A DNA stretch of 64,000 nucleotides from Hyaloraphidium curvatum (GCA_025558095.1 JAIVFI010000035.1:124001-188000), one strand, 5' to 3'; counted from the first letter of the stretch, positions 48,983-60,437 are shown. Numbers and translations: made by a program. The notes: generated by a model from the sequence alone, not told the origin.

Positions 48983-49795
48983 ATGGACTCGGACGCGGTG
49001 TCGATCGAGTTTGAGCCAGCCAAGCACGACAGCCGGCGGCAGTTTGTCTTCGGGTACGGCAGCCTGCTGAATGAGCACTCCAGACGGAGGACGGTGCCTG
49101 CCAGCAGCACGGCCTTTCCCTGCCTGCTGAAGGGCTATACGAGATCGTGGAACTACGATTGCCGCAGCACGTACACCGCCGTCGGCCTTCTGCCTGACCC
49201 TGCCGGCGTCGTGAACGGAGTTTTGATCCCCCTGGAGGAGGCCGACTTGGCCCATTTGGACCAACGGGAGTGCGACTACGAAAGGGTGGTCTTGAACCCC
49301 CGGTCGCTGTGCCTCATTGACGATGGGCGATCCCCGCTGCCGGTTGCTTCGGCCCACGGCGCCACGATCCACACCTACGTGTCGCGGGACCCCTCGCACA
49401 AACCCTCTTCCACGATCCCCATCGCGCAAAGCTACGTGGACTGCATAATGCAGGGAGCCACGGCCACCCTGGGAGACGAATTTGCCCGGATGTTCGCGCG
49501 CCTGACTCGGGATTGGGCTTCGTTGGACTCGGACGGGCCGGCTTGGGTGGACGATCGCCCAGGGGCAATCCAGGACGTCATCAATGGGGAGGAGCACCAC
49601 GTTTCCGGTCGCACAAGCCCCGCAAACAACGGGGCGATGAACACCTTCCCCCCCGCGAGGAGCTCGAGCCCCACACGTCGGAGGTATGGCGGATCGGAGA
49701 TCGATTCTGCGGATACGCGCTGGATCGACCGCATCCTGGCCGAAGAGCTCGGTGCGGGCGTCCTGGCAGCGCGAGTGCCCGACCCCGGATTCTAG
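48983..49795 (+). CDS. Gamma-glutamylcyclotransferase-like protein (ChaC/GGCT fold)
   Basis: 270 residues from MDSDAVSIEF; the frame is open upstream to MVEPHHETP (48662), but that part lies largely in the duplicated repeat. The substrate-binding loop FVFGYGSLLN is the family hallmark. It is followed by CLLKGYTRSWNY, AVGLLPDPAGVVNGVLIPL and DQRECDYERV, whose Glu is at the position of the catalytic base. The C-terminal third is Ser/Pro-rich and variable. Such enzymes release 5-oxoproline from gamma-glutamyl peptides, in glutathione turnover (ChaC) or related reactions. The gene is single-exon as far as seen and convergent with the copine gene, with 98 bases between stop codons. Confidence 0.78.
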   Translation: MDSDAVSIEFEPAKHDSRRQFVFGYGSLLNEHSRRRTVPASSTAFPCLLKGYTRSWNYDCRSTYTAVGLLPDPAGVVNGVLIPLEEADLAHLDQRECDYERVVLNPRSLCLIDDGRSPLPVASAHGATIHTYVSRDPSHKPSSTIPIAQSYVDCIMQGATATLGDEFARMFARLTRDWASLDSDGPAWVDDRPGAIQDVINGEEHHVSGRTSPANNGAMNTFPPARSSSPTRRRYGGSEIDSADTRWIDRILAEELGAGVLAARVPDPGF

Positions 49796-49893
49796 CCACG
49801 AACACTTTCCAGCACTGCAATACCAGATGCAAATAGTTCAAACACGTCCACTTGTAATCAGGAGCACCGTGCAAAGAGACATCTCACACCATT

Positions 49894-52800
49894 TCACACA
49901 ACCACCGTGCCCAACCTGCTGTCACTCGAGACCCTGACCGAGCTGTTGCTGGCTCTCTCGGACCCCACCCTGTCCTGAGACGCTCTAATCTTCTCGTACC
50001 CTGTCGTTGATTCGTTCAACGGACTCAGCCCTTTGCTCTCTGCATACTGCACGAGATCCGACGGAATGTGGCGGAACGCATCCTTGGTCATTTCAAACGG
50101 GCTTTTTGCCAAGTAGTCGCTAAAGAGGCCGTCAGCACAGAGTCGCGCGGCGTGCCAGGGACACCCACTTGTAGTTTATGAGTCGCAGCACCTGGCGCTC
50201 GAAGCCCGGTGCTTCGTTCGCAGGAGCGGCGGCGGCAGTTCCGGCGGTCTCCGTCGCCGCGGGCGGCGAGCCCACCGTCGGCGGCGAACCAACGGTCGGC
50301 GGCGAACCCACGGTGGGCGGCGAAGAAGGGGAGCCGACAGGAGGCACCGAGAGGAGCGCTTCACTCTGCTGCTGGGTCCACGAGAGCGACCCCAGCTGTT
50401 TCAGATCCGCAAAGAGGTCGGGCTCGCCCACGAAGATGACGACAAAGGAAACGGGAAGGCCCTGGCATTGCTGCAAAATCGGGGCCAGGGCGGGGATGTC
50501 CGTCACATTGCCGTCGGTGATGATGACGCACACCGTGTAGCGCTCAAGCACGCCTCGCTTGAGGAAGAACGATTCGATCTCCATCGATGCGCTGTGCGGC
50601 CAGCCTGTTAACGCGAACGATCTCACAGGGCAGCCAGCGGACCCACTCCCGAACGCGCTCGAGGACAGGGGCCAGGCGCACGGGGCCCCAGAACGCGACA
50701 GAGTCGCGCGCCAGGGAGTAGGCGTTCATAAGGCCGTACGTCCCCGCGCATAGCGGGTTCTCGGCATCGCCGTTCATGTTGAAGAGGTTGGAGAGCGTGA
50801 GCTCGTTGTTGAGGTCCGGGATGCGGGCGCCGAAACCGTAGCCGACGACGATGTTGGAATCGTCGTACGACTGCATGCTGCGCCCGACGGCGATCATGAT
50901 CTTCTCGTACACGTTGAGCGTCTCGGGGTCCTTGATGTTGCGCCGCGGGTGGTGAAAATGGCGGGAAGTGGGGTCGGCAGGGTGCCCGTTGCTCAGGCCA
51001 AAGTCGACGGCAAAGCACAGGCCGAGCTGCGTGCCTTGAACCATGAAGGACGTAAAGGTGCGCTCGATCCCGCTCAGCTGTACCGATTCAAAGACAAACA
51101 CGCCCGAGTTGGAGTAGCGCCCGAGGCCGTACATGAGCTTCTTCCGCGGGTTGATGAGCTCGCGCGTCGCGGCGGTCCCGTAGATGTCTGCAAGCGACAC
51201 GTAGGCGATCCCCACCAGGTCGTGGTGCGAGACCTTGTCGTGGTCCCAGACCTCGACCTTGAGCTGCTTGTTGTACTGGCCCCCGCACAGCTGCTCCAGG
51301 CCGACGGTGAAGCCCGCCCACTCGGGATCGTTGCTGCTGAAGATGACCTCGGATTTGTACACGGGCTTCCAGTGTTTCGCAGTGTCCGTGTTCATGTCCA
51401 CGATCCCCGACGTGATGGCCTTGGAGACGACAAAGTACGGATCGGCCTGTCCCCAGATGTCCATGTCATCAAGGTTCTCCGCGCGGCAAAACATTGTGAC
51501 CATGGCGTCCTTGGGATACTGCTCAATGATGCTGGAGGACCGGGTCACGAGGCAGGGGGTCGATTGGCGCGCTGCACCGGCCGCAGCGGCCGCCTTCAGG
51601 TGGATGGTCACGGAAGGGGAGAGCGTGAGGCCGGGCATGTCGGGGGGCAGGGAGAGGTTGAGCTCGTGCGATGGCGATTCCCACATGCGGTTGAAGCACA
51701 GGTCCGACAGGTTGATGTCGACCCAGCCGATGACCTTGTCGTCCCCTAACGGCCCCTTGCCTGGAGCCGGGCCGGTTTCGTCGCCCTCGGCATCCTGCGC
51801 ATACGTGTCCGCCGTCTCGGCCACGACAAACCGCAGGGTCTGGACGTCGCCGAGGACGAACTCGAGCCGCACATTCTTCTGGTAGTGCGGCGAGAGGTCG
51901 TAGTGAAGCCTTTCCGTGACCATCTTCTTTGTCCACCGCGGCGGCCTCGGCGAGTGGCCCGAGGAACCCGAACTTGAGGTCATGCTACGGAAGGCTTTTT
52001 TGACCTTATCCGAGACGGCGCCGCCAGACCGTGCAGATTGGTCCAGGGTATCCTCCTGCGGGGCGGCCGCCGCCTCGGGATCGTAATTCGGCGTCGTGAT
52101 CGACAGCATGCTGAGGATCCCGGTGCTGCCAAAGATGCTGCCCAGCCGCTGCCGCGCCGAAGTCGCCCTCCGCGTCGCCGCGGGCCGTTCCTGCTGACCG
52201 TCAGCGACAAAGGCACCCGTCGTTGCCGACCGCGAGGCGAGTGCGGGCTCCGAGCCTCCGAAGGTCGGCATTTGTGGCCGCAAAAAGGTGCCATCGTCGT
52301 CAGAGACGGCAAAAGTCGTCCGCGCCGGCTGCGATGTGGCGGAGACCCCGAGCGTCTTCCGGCTGTCAGGCGTGGGAGCGGTCGGTGACGGCTGCGACAG
52401 CGGCAAGCTCATCGGCGGCTCAAGACGAGCCGTCGAAGAGGGTGTTGTCCTCGTAGGCTCAGGTCCCACCGCGGTCGTGGGTGTCGGCCGCGGTTTGGCG
52501 CCTTCTACCTCGGGTGCGATCGAGGAGACCGGGGACGCCTGTGCAGGCGAGATGGCGATGGGGGAGCTGCCGCCGGATGAGGATGTGCCGCCTGTAGGCG
52601 AGCCCGGACCGAGGTCGGCCAGTGACAGGTCCCCCTTGCTGGACGACGGCGAATCGAGCACCGCTGCCAGTGTCACCATGGGCCCGCGATCGCCCATGGC
52701 CACCGATGCTCGCCGCGAAACCGCCGGATCGGGCACAAAAAGCCGTTTGAGCGTCGACGAGCTGCCGAAGACGCGCGACATGGTCGCGCCGAAAGGGCCA

Positions 52801-53387
52801 ACGAGGGGTCGCGCGTGTCGCGGCGGCGGCGCCGGCCCCTCAGGCTCGGGCGGGTCGTCCGTGGCCGCGACAATGCCCGAGCTTGCGCTTGCGAGCCACG
52901 TGCCGAAGCGTGCTGCCGGTAGCAGCGCCGAGGCGGCCGACGGCTCGGGCACCGGCGGCACGGCGACCGAAGGCGGCGGGCGGCGCGCGGGATCGGGCGG
53001 CATGTGGGGCCGCAGAGCGTCGACAAAGACGTGCACGCGCGTGACGGCGGCATAGCGGTCGCCCGGCAAGTCGCGGCACGATAGCTGCACGGCCAGCGAG
53101 AAAGCGTCGCCTCGCGCGTACCGCACCCGCGGCGCCCCATCGACGCCCGCGCGGTACCCGCGGCCGTGCGGCACGCCCGGCGGCGGCGAGGAGGCGACCG
53201 CCTCGCCGTCGCCCGGTACGGAGAGTAACACCATCGCATCGGTCGTGTAGTCTTCCCACTTGCCCGGCGAAGACGCGGTCAGGGCGAACTTCACGCGCCG
53301 CCAGAACGTCGACAATTGCACGCCCACGCGCCGTAGCCACGAAGTAAAATAGTACAATCCAACAGTGGCATCTTCTTGTAGTGTCAC
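49894..53387 (-). CDS. Copine with large Ser/Thr/Pro-rich insert in the first C2 domain
   Basis: Three exons, 53387-50647, 50591-50169 and 50119-49894, give 1129 residues; copines are usually about 550. The first C2 domain begins near residue 96 (FSLAVQLSCRDL) and resumes near 490 (LHYDLSPHYQKNVRLEFV). The roughly 350 residues between are low complexity and rich in Ser, Thr and Pro. The second C2 domain is near 630-780 (CRAENLDDMDIWGQADPYFV). The copine A domain follows (CFAVDFGLSNGHPAD, VVGYGFGARIP, VIITDGNVTDIPAL). A Pro-rich tail contains an SPPTVG repeat and the end reads AFRHIPSDLVQYAE, as in other copines. Copines bind phospholipid membranes in response to calcium. Both introns have a GTGGGT donor. 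Confidence 0.9.
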
Positions 53388-53971
53388 TATTGCTTGTGTT
53401 AGCCGTTTTCAGCGACACGAGGAGCGAATGCACGCACTGGGAAAGAATGGCTCAGTCTCCGGAGCACGGTCGATTCTCTAAGGGTACGACATCCAGACAC
53501 GACAGGGTCCGATGTGAAGGGCTGCGCTCCAAGAAAACGCGAGTAAGTCGGGGGATCGGTGTCAAGGGGGCGGGCGGGAGACTGAGCGCAGAGCCAAGGA
53601 GGAGGGAATCGCACGCCGCGCGGTGACGTCGAAAGTAGACAAAGGCCGCCGAATAGCGCCCTGCGAACCAGGGCTAAAGCACCCCGGCCGACGGGGATCG
53701 GTGCGAAAGGGGGCGCGAAGCGGAAGAGACCCTGAGTTGAGAAACCGAATCGCCGAGCAGGTGCGTAGAAGGTCGAGAGAAACACGCAAAGGTTGCGGAG
53801 TAGCCCCCCACAAAGCAGGGCGCGAGCCCGCGGCCCGAGGACTCGCGGCGGAAGGAGACGACGCGTGGGGGCGCGATCGGAGTAGGGTGGGCGCGAACGC
53901 TGATCGAGGCGGCATGCGCCGCCCACGACGCCACGAAAACAAACGCCCGCCGCGAGCCCGGCAGCGCGGCG
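53388..53971. other. Divergent spacer between copine and DUF155 genes
   Basis: About 580 bases between divergent start codons. Frames on both strands are Arg/Pro/Ala-rich without domains; it presumably holds both promoters. Confidence 0.4.
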
Positions 53972-55400
53972 ATGCTAACGCGAGCCGGCGTCGCGGCGCG
54001 GCGGTGCGCGGCGGCGGTGACGCGCGTGCCGCGGCGCAGCGCGGCGTCCGCGCGGCCGCCCCCGAGCGCGGTGCCGAGCGCGGCGGCGCCCCCCGCGGTG
54101 AGGAGGCCGCGGTCGCCCGAGCGGCGCAAGGCGGAGCCGGACTTCCCCCGCTTCCACGCCGTGCCGCTCCCCGAGTCCGCGCCCTCATCGGCCGCCCCGC
54201 CCGCCAAGCAGGCCGCACCGCGCCCGGACGCCCCGCCGGCAGCCACCGCTGCACGCGGCAGCAAGAAGCTCAAGGGTGTGCGCAGCGTCAAGGCGGAGCC
54301 CGGCCCACAGCCGCCGTCGGCGATCGCAGGCGCAACGGACCGCGAGCGCGCCCTGGCAAAGGCCTTCTGCACCGCCGACAAGTACGATCTGGGCGTGCTC
54401 AAGCCGCTGCTGCAGAGGCACTTTGTGCTCAACCCGTATCTGGCCGAGGACGTGTACCACGTGAAGCTCGTGACGAGGCAGGAGGAGGACTGGCACAAGC
54501 ACGCCCCTGCGGGCGCCGACGCCGCGGCGGACGAGGCCTTCATCTCGCCGGCCGAGGCCTTCATCTTCGACAACGGCAGCTTCGTCACGTGGGGCGCGAC
54601 CGCGGCGCAGCAGCAGCAGATCCGCGAGATCGTCAAGGAGGCCGAGGTCGACGCCTACGACTTTCTCGAGAACGAGGAGTTCGACTACGTGCGGGACGAG
54701 AAGTGGGTGGCCGCGACTTCTGTGTGACTCCGCCTGACCTCCTTGGCCCGGTTTACCCAGGCCGAGCTCGCTCGCCGGCGATGTGATCCTGTTGGGCAAC
54801 GACATGCCGCTGGCGCAGTCGGAGCTTGCCTTTTCCGCCGGCCTGTCCCGGTCCGTGAAGCTGGCGAGCCTGGAGGAGCTGCTGGACCGCTTCCTGGACT
54901 CGAACCGCCACATCCCCGAGGTTCTCCGCGCGGGCAAGCCGCTGCGCCTGTCGCGCGCCGAGGTCCTCAAGCAGCTCGGCACGCTGCTCTCCTTCCGCGG
55001 CATCATCAACATCCACGCCGAGCTGCTGGACGACCCGGATTTCGTGTGGTCCAACAAGGGCATGGAGAACTGCTTCGTCGAGGTGTCGCGCAACCTCGAC
55101 ATCCGGCGACGCATCGCCACCTTCAACAAGAAGCTCGACTACGCCAACGAGCTCGCCGCGTTCCTCTCGGACCACCTGAACCAGCGGCACGGGACCAAGC
55201 TGGAGTGGATCATCATCTGGCTGATCGCCGTTGAAGTGGTCTCGGAGGTGATCCACTACGCGGAGCGGCTCGGCTGGGTCAACCTGGACACCTTTGCCCG
55301 CAAGGTGGAGGAGGAACTGGAGGACGGCGTCGAGCCGGCATCCAATAACGGTTCCGGTGGCGTGCTGGTGGGCTGGCGGAAACAAGGCTCCGGTTTCTAG
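53972..55400 (+). CDS. RMND1/RMD-type DUF155 protein, mitochondrial
   Basis: Exons 53972-54702 and 54761-55400 give 456 residues. The N-terminus MLTRAGVAARRCAAAVTRVP is Arg/Ala-rich and typical of mitochondrial import. After a low-complexity linker the DUF155 domain starts: KAFCTADKYDLGVLKPLLQR, then AFIFDNGSFVTWGAT, the family's most conserved phrase, and, across the 58-base intron, KPSSLAGDVILLG and AFSAGLSRSVKLASLEELLD. A C-terminal hydrophobic helix (KLEWIIIWLIAVEVVSEVI) is the predicted membrane anchor. In animals RMND1 supports mitochondrial translation at the inner membrane; yeast relatives affect sporulation and vacuole or cell division. The donor is GTGGGT. Confidence 0.87.
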
Positions 55401-56772
55401 AGCCGAGGGGTCCCGGGATGCCGCACCCAGGCTTTGGCTTGAACCGCGACTAGCGCGGCCCGCGGGCACCGCCTGCGGGCAACGCACACGCTATCTTTGT
55501 CACCTTAGAGCTGCTGCTGATACCAGATGGGAATTGAATCACTGAAGCACAAGCAGAATATCTAAACTGATCAAATGCTACCCGCGCCCCGCGGGCCACC
55601 AGCACAACCAGTGGATATATAGGACGTGCGCACAATTCCTAGCCTGTCAGCTGCAGAGTGCACTTCGCACAGAGAGATAGAACGAGCAACAAATCCTGTT
55701 TTCACAGGCCTAACTGACGAAAGAACGAGCAATCGTGTTCACAGGCCTAACGGACGACACTGTCAAACACTGCAGGGGCTTGACTGCCGTTGCCTTCTTC
55801 TGGCAGCAGGTTGCATTGTGTGTAGAGGCAGGTTAGCTGCAGATAGAGCTCTTACATCTAGATCCACATCTTCATTCATTGCCCGCTGTCTTTCGTGCCA
55901 GCGGGCGCCGAGGAGGTCCCCCCGCTCGTGTTCGCGCCCTTCGACCGGTCCTCGCCGTCATCCAATCCACGTCCTGGCGGCTCCTCGGCGTCCCTGCGCG
56001 CGCGTTGGGTGCGGCCCATCCTTGTCCGCCGCCTCGGTCTCCACCGCCCAGCCGCCCGCCCACCCCCGCTCAGCCGCGCCCGCGCCGTCCAACTTGCCGT
56101 CCTCCATCGTGCCTGCGCCGCCCCGCCCGCGCAGCGCAATGGAGCGCGTCCTCCGAGCCACGTCGGGGGTTTGCGTGCCTCGGACGCGGTCGGTCTGTGG
56201 GGGCTGCCCCTCGGGGTTTTGGGCGTGCGCACCGCCCTCCTCAACGCTCCCCGGCCATCACAACGGGCAGTGGGTATTTTTGAAATCTGACACCACTTTT
56301 GGCGTGGAATAGACCCCCTGCGGTCACGTTGCGGGGTCGTCCGGGCCCGTACGATGCGTTGCGGCCGAGAAATGGGCGATGTCCGAAACCCCGAGCTAGC
56401 ATGGGCGGCGGCGGGCCGGGACTCCCGTCCCGGCCCCGCCCCGCCGTTCCCCGCCCCGCCGTTTCCCGCCGAGCTCCGCGACACCTCCGGCCCGCCTCCC
56501 GCACTTCCCGCGGCGATTTGCATCGCACCGTTTGCCTCGCTGCCGCTCGGGGCGCGCTCCGCGCGAAGCTAGCTGGCAGGTGGCGGCGGGGGAACGTGCC
56601 TGCCTTCGGCGTGGGTACGTGCCCGCTGGCGCGGGGCTCGCTCGCGCTCGCGGGGCCGCTCCGCGGCAAAGCTAGCAAGGGAGCCAGCGCCGGGGACGCG
56701 GATAGGACTTCCGCCACACAAGTTAGGGTCAGCGTCCGTTCGCGCACCGGTGTAGAGTCACAGCGGTGCCAG
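55401..56772. other. Repeat-rich intergenic region
   Basis: About 1.37 kb between the DUF155 gene and the end of the TVP38 gene. It holds an imperfect tandem pair around 55679-55757 (units beginning AGAACGAGCAA and including TTCACAGGCCTAAC), then extremely GC-rich DNA (about 55870-56500) with Pro/Arg-rich frames in all directions. At the right end is one arm of a dispersed inverted repeat. I find no supportable gene. Confidence 0.45.
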
Positions 56773-56775
56773 CTA
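56640..56775 (+). repeat. Dispersed inverted repeat, left copy
   Basis: Includes GGGGCCGCTCCGCGGCAAAG and the region up to CACAGCGGTGCCAGC. It matches, in reverse orientation and with gaps, the sequence at about 62822-62960. Both copies start at the 3' end of a coding region. Confidence 0.5.
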
Positions 56776-58075
56776 CCACGACGCAACGTCCTCGACATCC
56801 TCGTCAAGCATGATGAAGATCGTCTCGCGGCCATCCTCATGCGATCTGCCCGGCCCCTCCACCGCCGGCCACACAGGCTCCGCACGGTCCGCGAACGAGG
56901 CACCTGCACCCTCGGCATCCCCGTCCACATCGACGGCTTCCTCGAGAGATTCTTCCACGCCAAACTCGTTCATCTCCCGCCCGACCACGTAGCCGAGGTA
57001 CAGGAACATGGCGAGCCCGATCCCGCCAAACAGCACCAGCACGACGACCTTTCCGGGCGTCGTCGCGCCAATGTCCGCGAGGTCCTTGACGGTGCTCCCC
57101 AGGTACACGTGCACGATCAGCTTGGGCAGCGCGATGGCCGTGGAAAAGACGTAGGAGAGCATGGGGATGGATTTCATTGTCGCGAGGATGACGTTCATGA
57201 TGGAGTAGGGGTAAGGGGCGAGGCGGATGAGGATCAGGAGGCGCAGGCCGCGCTTGTGGATCGCGCGCTCCATGAGGCCCCACTGGGGGTACGCCCGCTT
57301 GATCGACTCGCCGTAGTCGTTCCCGAGCACGATCCGCGTGAGGATCCAGCAGAGGATGGCGCCGCTCAGGGCGCCGCAGTACGAGGGGATGATGCCCCAG
57401 ATGCCAAAGATGAAGCCCGATACGTAGTTCAGCGTCCCGTACCCGATCATCGGCGGCAGAGCGGATATCATGATGACGAGGGCCATGCAGACCATGCCCA
57501 GCGCGCCCAGATCTCGGATCGTGTTCGCGGCCCTGGCCATTCGATGGGTCAGTTATGGGTTCGAGGTGCGCAAAACCGCAGACGCACCTGACAAAGAAAG
57601 GGAAAACCTCGCCCCCAAAGAGGATGAGGATGAAGACCGCGACGGTGCTTATCGCCAGCACGATCCAGAGCCACCTCAGGGGCGAGTTGATGACGTGCTT
57701 GACGTAAAACTCCTTCTGCTCCGCCAGGGTCGGGATGCGGTTCGGGAAGTTGCGCGCGATGAGCCCGTTCCAGAACTGGTAGAGCGTCTCCGGAGGCGGT
57801 GGTTCCGCGCTCCGCTTGAAAGTCCGCGGTTCGGCGAGGCGGTCCAGGATCCGCGCGGCCGCTGGGGACACGTCCGCAGATCCCGGAGCGGACGGCGCCG
57901 TGTCGGTCCCCTCCGCATCCACATCCGCGTCATTGTCCTCCAGCAGCCTGATCTTCGCGTCGGGAAGCTCGGGCGGGTGCGCCGCGGACGGAGACGCGAT
58001 CGCGCCGCCCTCCAGAACACGAAAACCGCGCGGGCCCGATCCCGTCGGCGTCCGGGGAGTCGAGGGCGGAGCCAT
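56773..58075 (-). CDS. TVP38: Tvp38/TMEM64-family Golgi membrane protein (VTT domain)
   Basis: Exons 58075-57588 and 57532-56773 give 415 residues. A disordered, acidic N-terminus (about 1-125) precedes a first hydrophobic helix (WLWIVLAISTVAVFILIL) and, after splicing, FPFFVRAANTIRDLGALGMV. The VTT (SNARE-associated Golgi) core shows PPMIGYGTLNYVSGFIFG, GALSGAILCWILTR and LILIRLAPYPYSIMNVILA, the last with the conserved R-x-x-P-x-P. The family forms lipid scramblase-like membrane proteins of the Golgi and ER. The C-terminus is acidic. The 55-base intron (donor GTGCGT) is supported by phase and by the restored helix. The stop codon touches the dispersed repeat. Confidence 0.88.
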
Positions 58076-58081
58076 CGCGAT

Positions 58082-58270
58082 CTAACGCGTGCCGTCCCGC
58101 CTTTGTCCTCCGTCAGGTTCCGGATCCTTCGGAGCTTCTTCCTTCAGCACGTCTTCGACCCGAACGATCGGCTTCTGCTGGGTCTTCTCGCGGAACACGG
58201 TGTAGAGCCCCAGCGCAGCACCGATGCCAAACCAGAATGGTGAGAAGAAAGATCGCTTCGGCGTGTTCAT
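58082..58270 (-). CDS. Small single-pass membrane protein
   Basis: A 62-residue frame, MNTPKRSFFSPFWFGIGAAL followed by GLYTVFREKTQQKP and a charged tail. It has one predicted membrane helix near residues 11-26, a basic N-terminus and an acidic C-terminus, as in small mitochondrial inner-membrane assembly proteins. No family was recognised. It ends six bases before the TVP38 start on the same strand, so it could also be an upstream frame of the TVP38 transcript. Confidence 0.4.
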   Translation of the reverse strand: MNTPKRSFFSPFWFGIGAALGLYTVFREKTQQKPIVRVEDVLKEEAPKDPEPDGGQRRDGTR

Positions 58271-58547
58271 CGACCCATTAACGTCGGGGTAGCGTGCTCA
58301 GGGCAGCCGAATCGACGACGTTGGACGGTATGCGGCACAGCACATGGCCACCCTACACCCTTCGCCCCGCATTTGCGCATCAAAACCGATCATCGATTGC
58401 AGGATAGCACTACACTAAACGAGATCATAAAGCGCGATACAACGAATGATCGACCGTGTCATAAGCCTCCGCACGCCACCTGTGCCGTCACGTCCGAAGC
58501 ATCCTGCGAAGGCGCCGCATTTTCCACGCCTGCGGCATAGGGTTTCA
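58271..58547. other. Spacer
   Basis: About 280 bases without supported features. Confidence 0.3.
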
Positions 58548-59200
58548 TCAGAGACGTGGAAAGAGATGGCACCAGAAGGAACTCGCCTCTGCCCACCGGC
58601 CCATGATGTTGGTGCCCGGTGTCGGTGCTCTTCGTATCCCCTCCTGTTCCGGATTCAATGATTGCCGGATCAAGACACTTATCCAATAGAGAACGGGTAT
58701 CAAGTGCACGAGAACGAGGATCTCGATCAGATAGGTCCCAACGCCTGCCCTTTCTGGCTCCAGCTTCTCGGCCTCCTCGGAACCGGGGAGACGGAGATTC
58801 GCCAGCCGCTCCGAGGAGTTGACGTGCAGCTCAAGAAGTTCGGAGCGGTTCAGTTTCAAGTTCGGCATCGTCACAGGCGGCAAAATGGGCCAAAGACCGT
58901 CGCAAAGACTGCCGTTGACGCGTCACCGCGTGACCGCGTCACAGGAGAGGGCGAGTCGGGGAGGCCAAGATCCACCAAAGCCGAAGCACCGAACAGGACG
59001 ACCAGATAAAGCAGCGATCGATAAGCAAGCTGATTTTCGCGCCGCTTCGCTGGGCCGGCGGCCGGCGGGGTGTGAGCGATAGACACCTCGAGAGCCAATG
59101 TCCGATCACCGGCTGTGGCGGCTTGGATCGCGTCGCTCGCCATCGAGCAGACGCCACCGACTCCAGCTGGAGCCGCGTTACCTTCCGGAAAAGACGACAC
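58548..59200 (-). CDS. Possible small membrane protein, two exons
   Basis: Two minus-strand frames look protein-like. The first (from MASDAIQAATAGDRTLALE, about 59143) contains a membrane helix, SLLYLVVLFGASALVDLGL. The second (about 58866 onwards) reads LKLNRSELLELHVNSSERLA, followed by EEAEKLEPERAG and another hydrophobic stretch, YLIEILVLVHLIPVLYW. They may be exons of one gene divergent from the dioxygenase, but I could not fix the junctions, and frames on the plus strand overlap. No family was recognised. Confidence 0.3.
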
Positions 59201-59216
59201 AAGTTACCCACGCCCG

Positions 59217-60437
59217 ATGGACGCAAACCGGGTTTCCTCCGAGTCGCACCGGATCCCTGTGCTCAGCCTGTCGCACCTCACTTCCCCCGATCCTGCCGTT
59301 CGGGAGCGCTTCATCCGCGACTACCGCGATGCGCTGCTGGATCTGGGCTTTTTCTATCTCAAGGACCATGGAGTGCCTCCCGCAGTCGTGTCGGCCACAT
59401 TTGACGCTGCCCGCCGCTTCTTCGCCCTTCCTGAAAGCGTGAAGCGGACCGTGGAGATGGTGAACGCTCCAAACTACGTCGGCTGGGCACCGCTGGCAAA
59501 CGAGACGACGAACCACGCCACCGACTTCCGAGAGCTCTTTGACATCGGCAGCGATCCGCGAGGGCCGCTTCCGGGGGAGCCCATCTGGAGTGCCATGCTT
59601 GGGCCGAACCAGTGGCCACCCGAGGAAGCCTGCCCAGGGTTCCGTTCGGCGCTTGTCGAGTACCGTGGACATTTGCGCCGCGTGGGCCTGACATTGCTAA
59701 AAGCGATGGCGGTCACCCTCGGACTCGAGGAGAACTACTTCCTGCCTTACTTCGTCCACGAGAGGATCGCGGATCGGATGAAGCTTCTACAGTACCCGAC
59801 TATCGATCAGCTTCGTCGGCCCGGTGTGGACGAGGACCCGACCGTCGATCAGCCTCGTCGGCCCGGTGTGGACGGGGACGCCGACCAGCTCGGGCAACGT
59901 GGTGTGGACGCCGACCTTAGCCAAGGCGTCGGCGCGCACAGAGATAATGGGTTCCTTACGATGATATCGCAGGACGACGTGGGCGGCTTGGAGGTGCAGC
60001 TGCACGACGGACAGTGGCTCGCCGTGCCGCCTATCCCGGGCACCATCGTCTGTAACCTCGGCGAAATGGCCCAGCGGGTCACGAACGGCCTCTGCATCGC
60101 CGGTACCCATCGCGTTCGCAACAACGACTCGGGACGGACCCGCTACTCGGTGCCTTTCTTCCTGTCGCCTCACCTCGAGGCTCGGATGTCGCCGATCCCC
60201 CGCGAGCTCCTTCTCCCGGAGCTGGCTGCGAGGATCCCCAAAAGTGTTGTCACCGATATCGATGAGCACAGCGCCAAGATTTACGGGGCCTATGCGGTGA
60301 ATTTCATGAAAGGCAGATTCCGATCGCACCCCGATGTGACGGCTCGCTGGTGGTCGCACATACGCCCCGAGGACCTCGATGCGCTGGATCGCGGTGAGGG
60401 TGTAAAGGCAACTGCCGCCCCGTCGGCTTTGCTGTAG
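59217..60437 (+). CDS. 2OG-Fe(II) dioxygenase, isopenicillin N synthase-like
   Basis: 406 residues from MDANRVSSESHRIPVLSLSH; an in-frame ATG at 59115 would add 34 residues. The non-haem dioxygenase N-terminal domain is clear (LLDLGFFYLKDHGVPP, then FALPESVKRTVEM). In the jelly-roll domain the iron ligands are the His and Asp of GAHRDNG and the His of GTHRVRN, and the 2-oxoglutarate Arg is in RTRYSVPFF. Just before the HRD motif lies an insert of about 40 residues made of near-repeats (DQLRRPGVDED, DQPRRPGVDGD, DQLGQRGVDAD). Such enzymes hydroxylate or cyclise small molecules in secondary metabolism. Substrate is unknown. The gene is intronless. Confidence 0.88.
   Translation: MDANRVSSESHRIPVLSLSHLTSPDPAVRERFIRDYRDALLDLGFFYLKDHGVPPAVVSATFDAARRFFALPESVKRTVEMVNAPNYVGWAPLANETTNHATDFRELFDIGSDPRGPLPGEPIWSAMLGPNQWPPEEACPGFRSALVEYRGHLRRVGLTLLKAMAVTLGLEENYFLPYFVHERIADRMKLLQYPTIDQLRRPGVDEDPTVDQPRRPGVDGDADQLGQRGVDADLSQGVGAHRDNGFLTMISQDDVGGLEVQLHDGQWLAVPPIPGTIVCNLGEMAQRVTNGLCIAGTHRVRNNDSGRTRYSVPFFLSPHLEARMSPIPRELLLPELAARIPKSVVTDIDEHSAKIYGAYAVNFMKGRFRSHPDVTARWWSHIRPEDLDALDRGEGVKATAAPSALL

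Noticed and set aside
50132-50626. Ending the copine at the stop near 50132
   Set aside because: A 49-base intron with GTGGGT donor and TTTAG acceptor restores the normal copine C-terminus to 49894.
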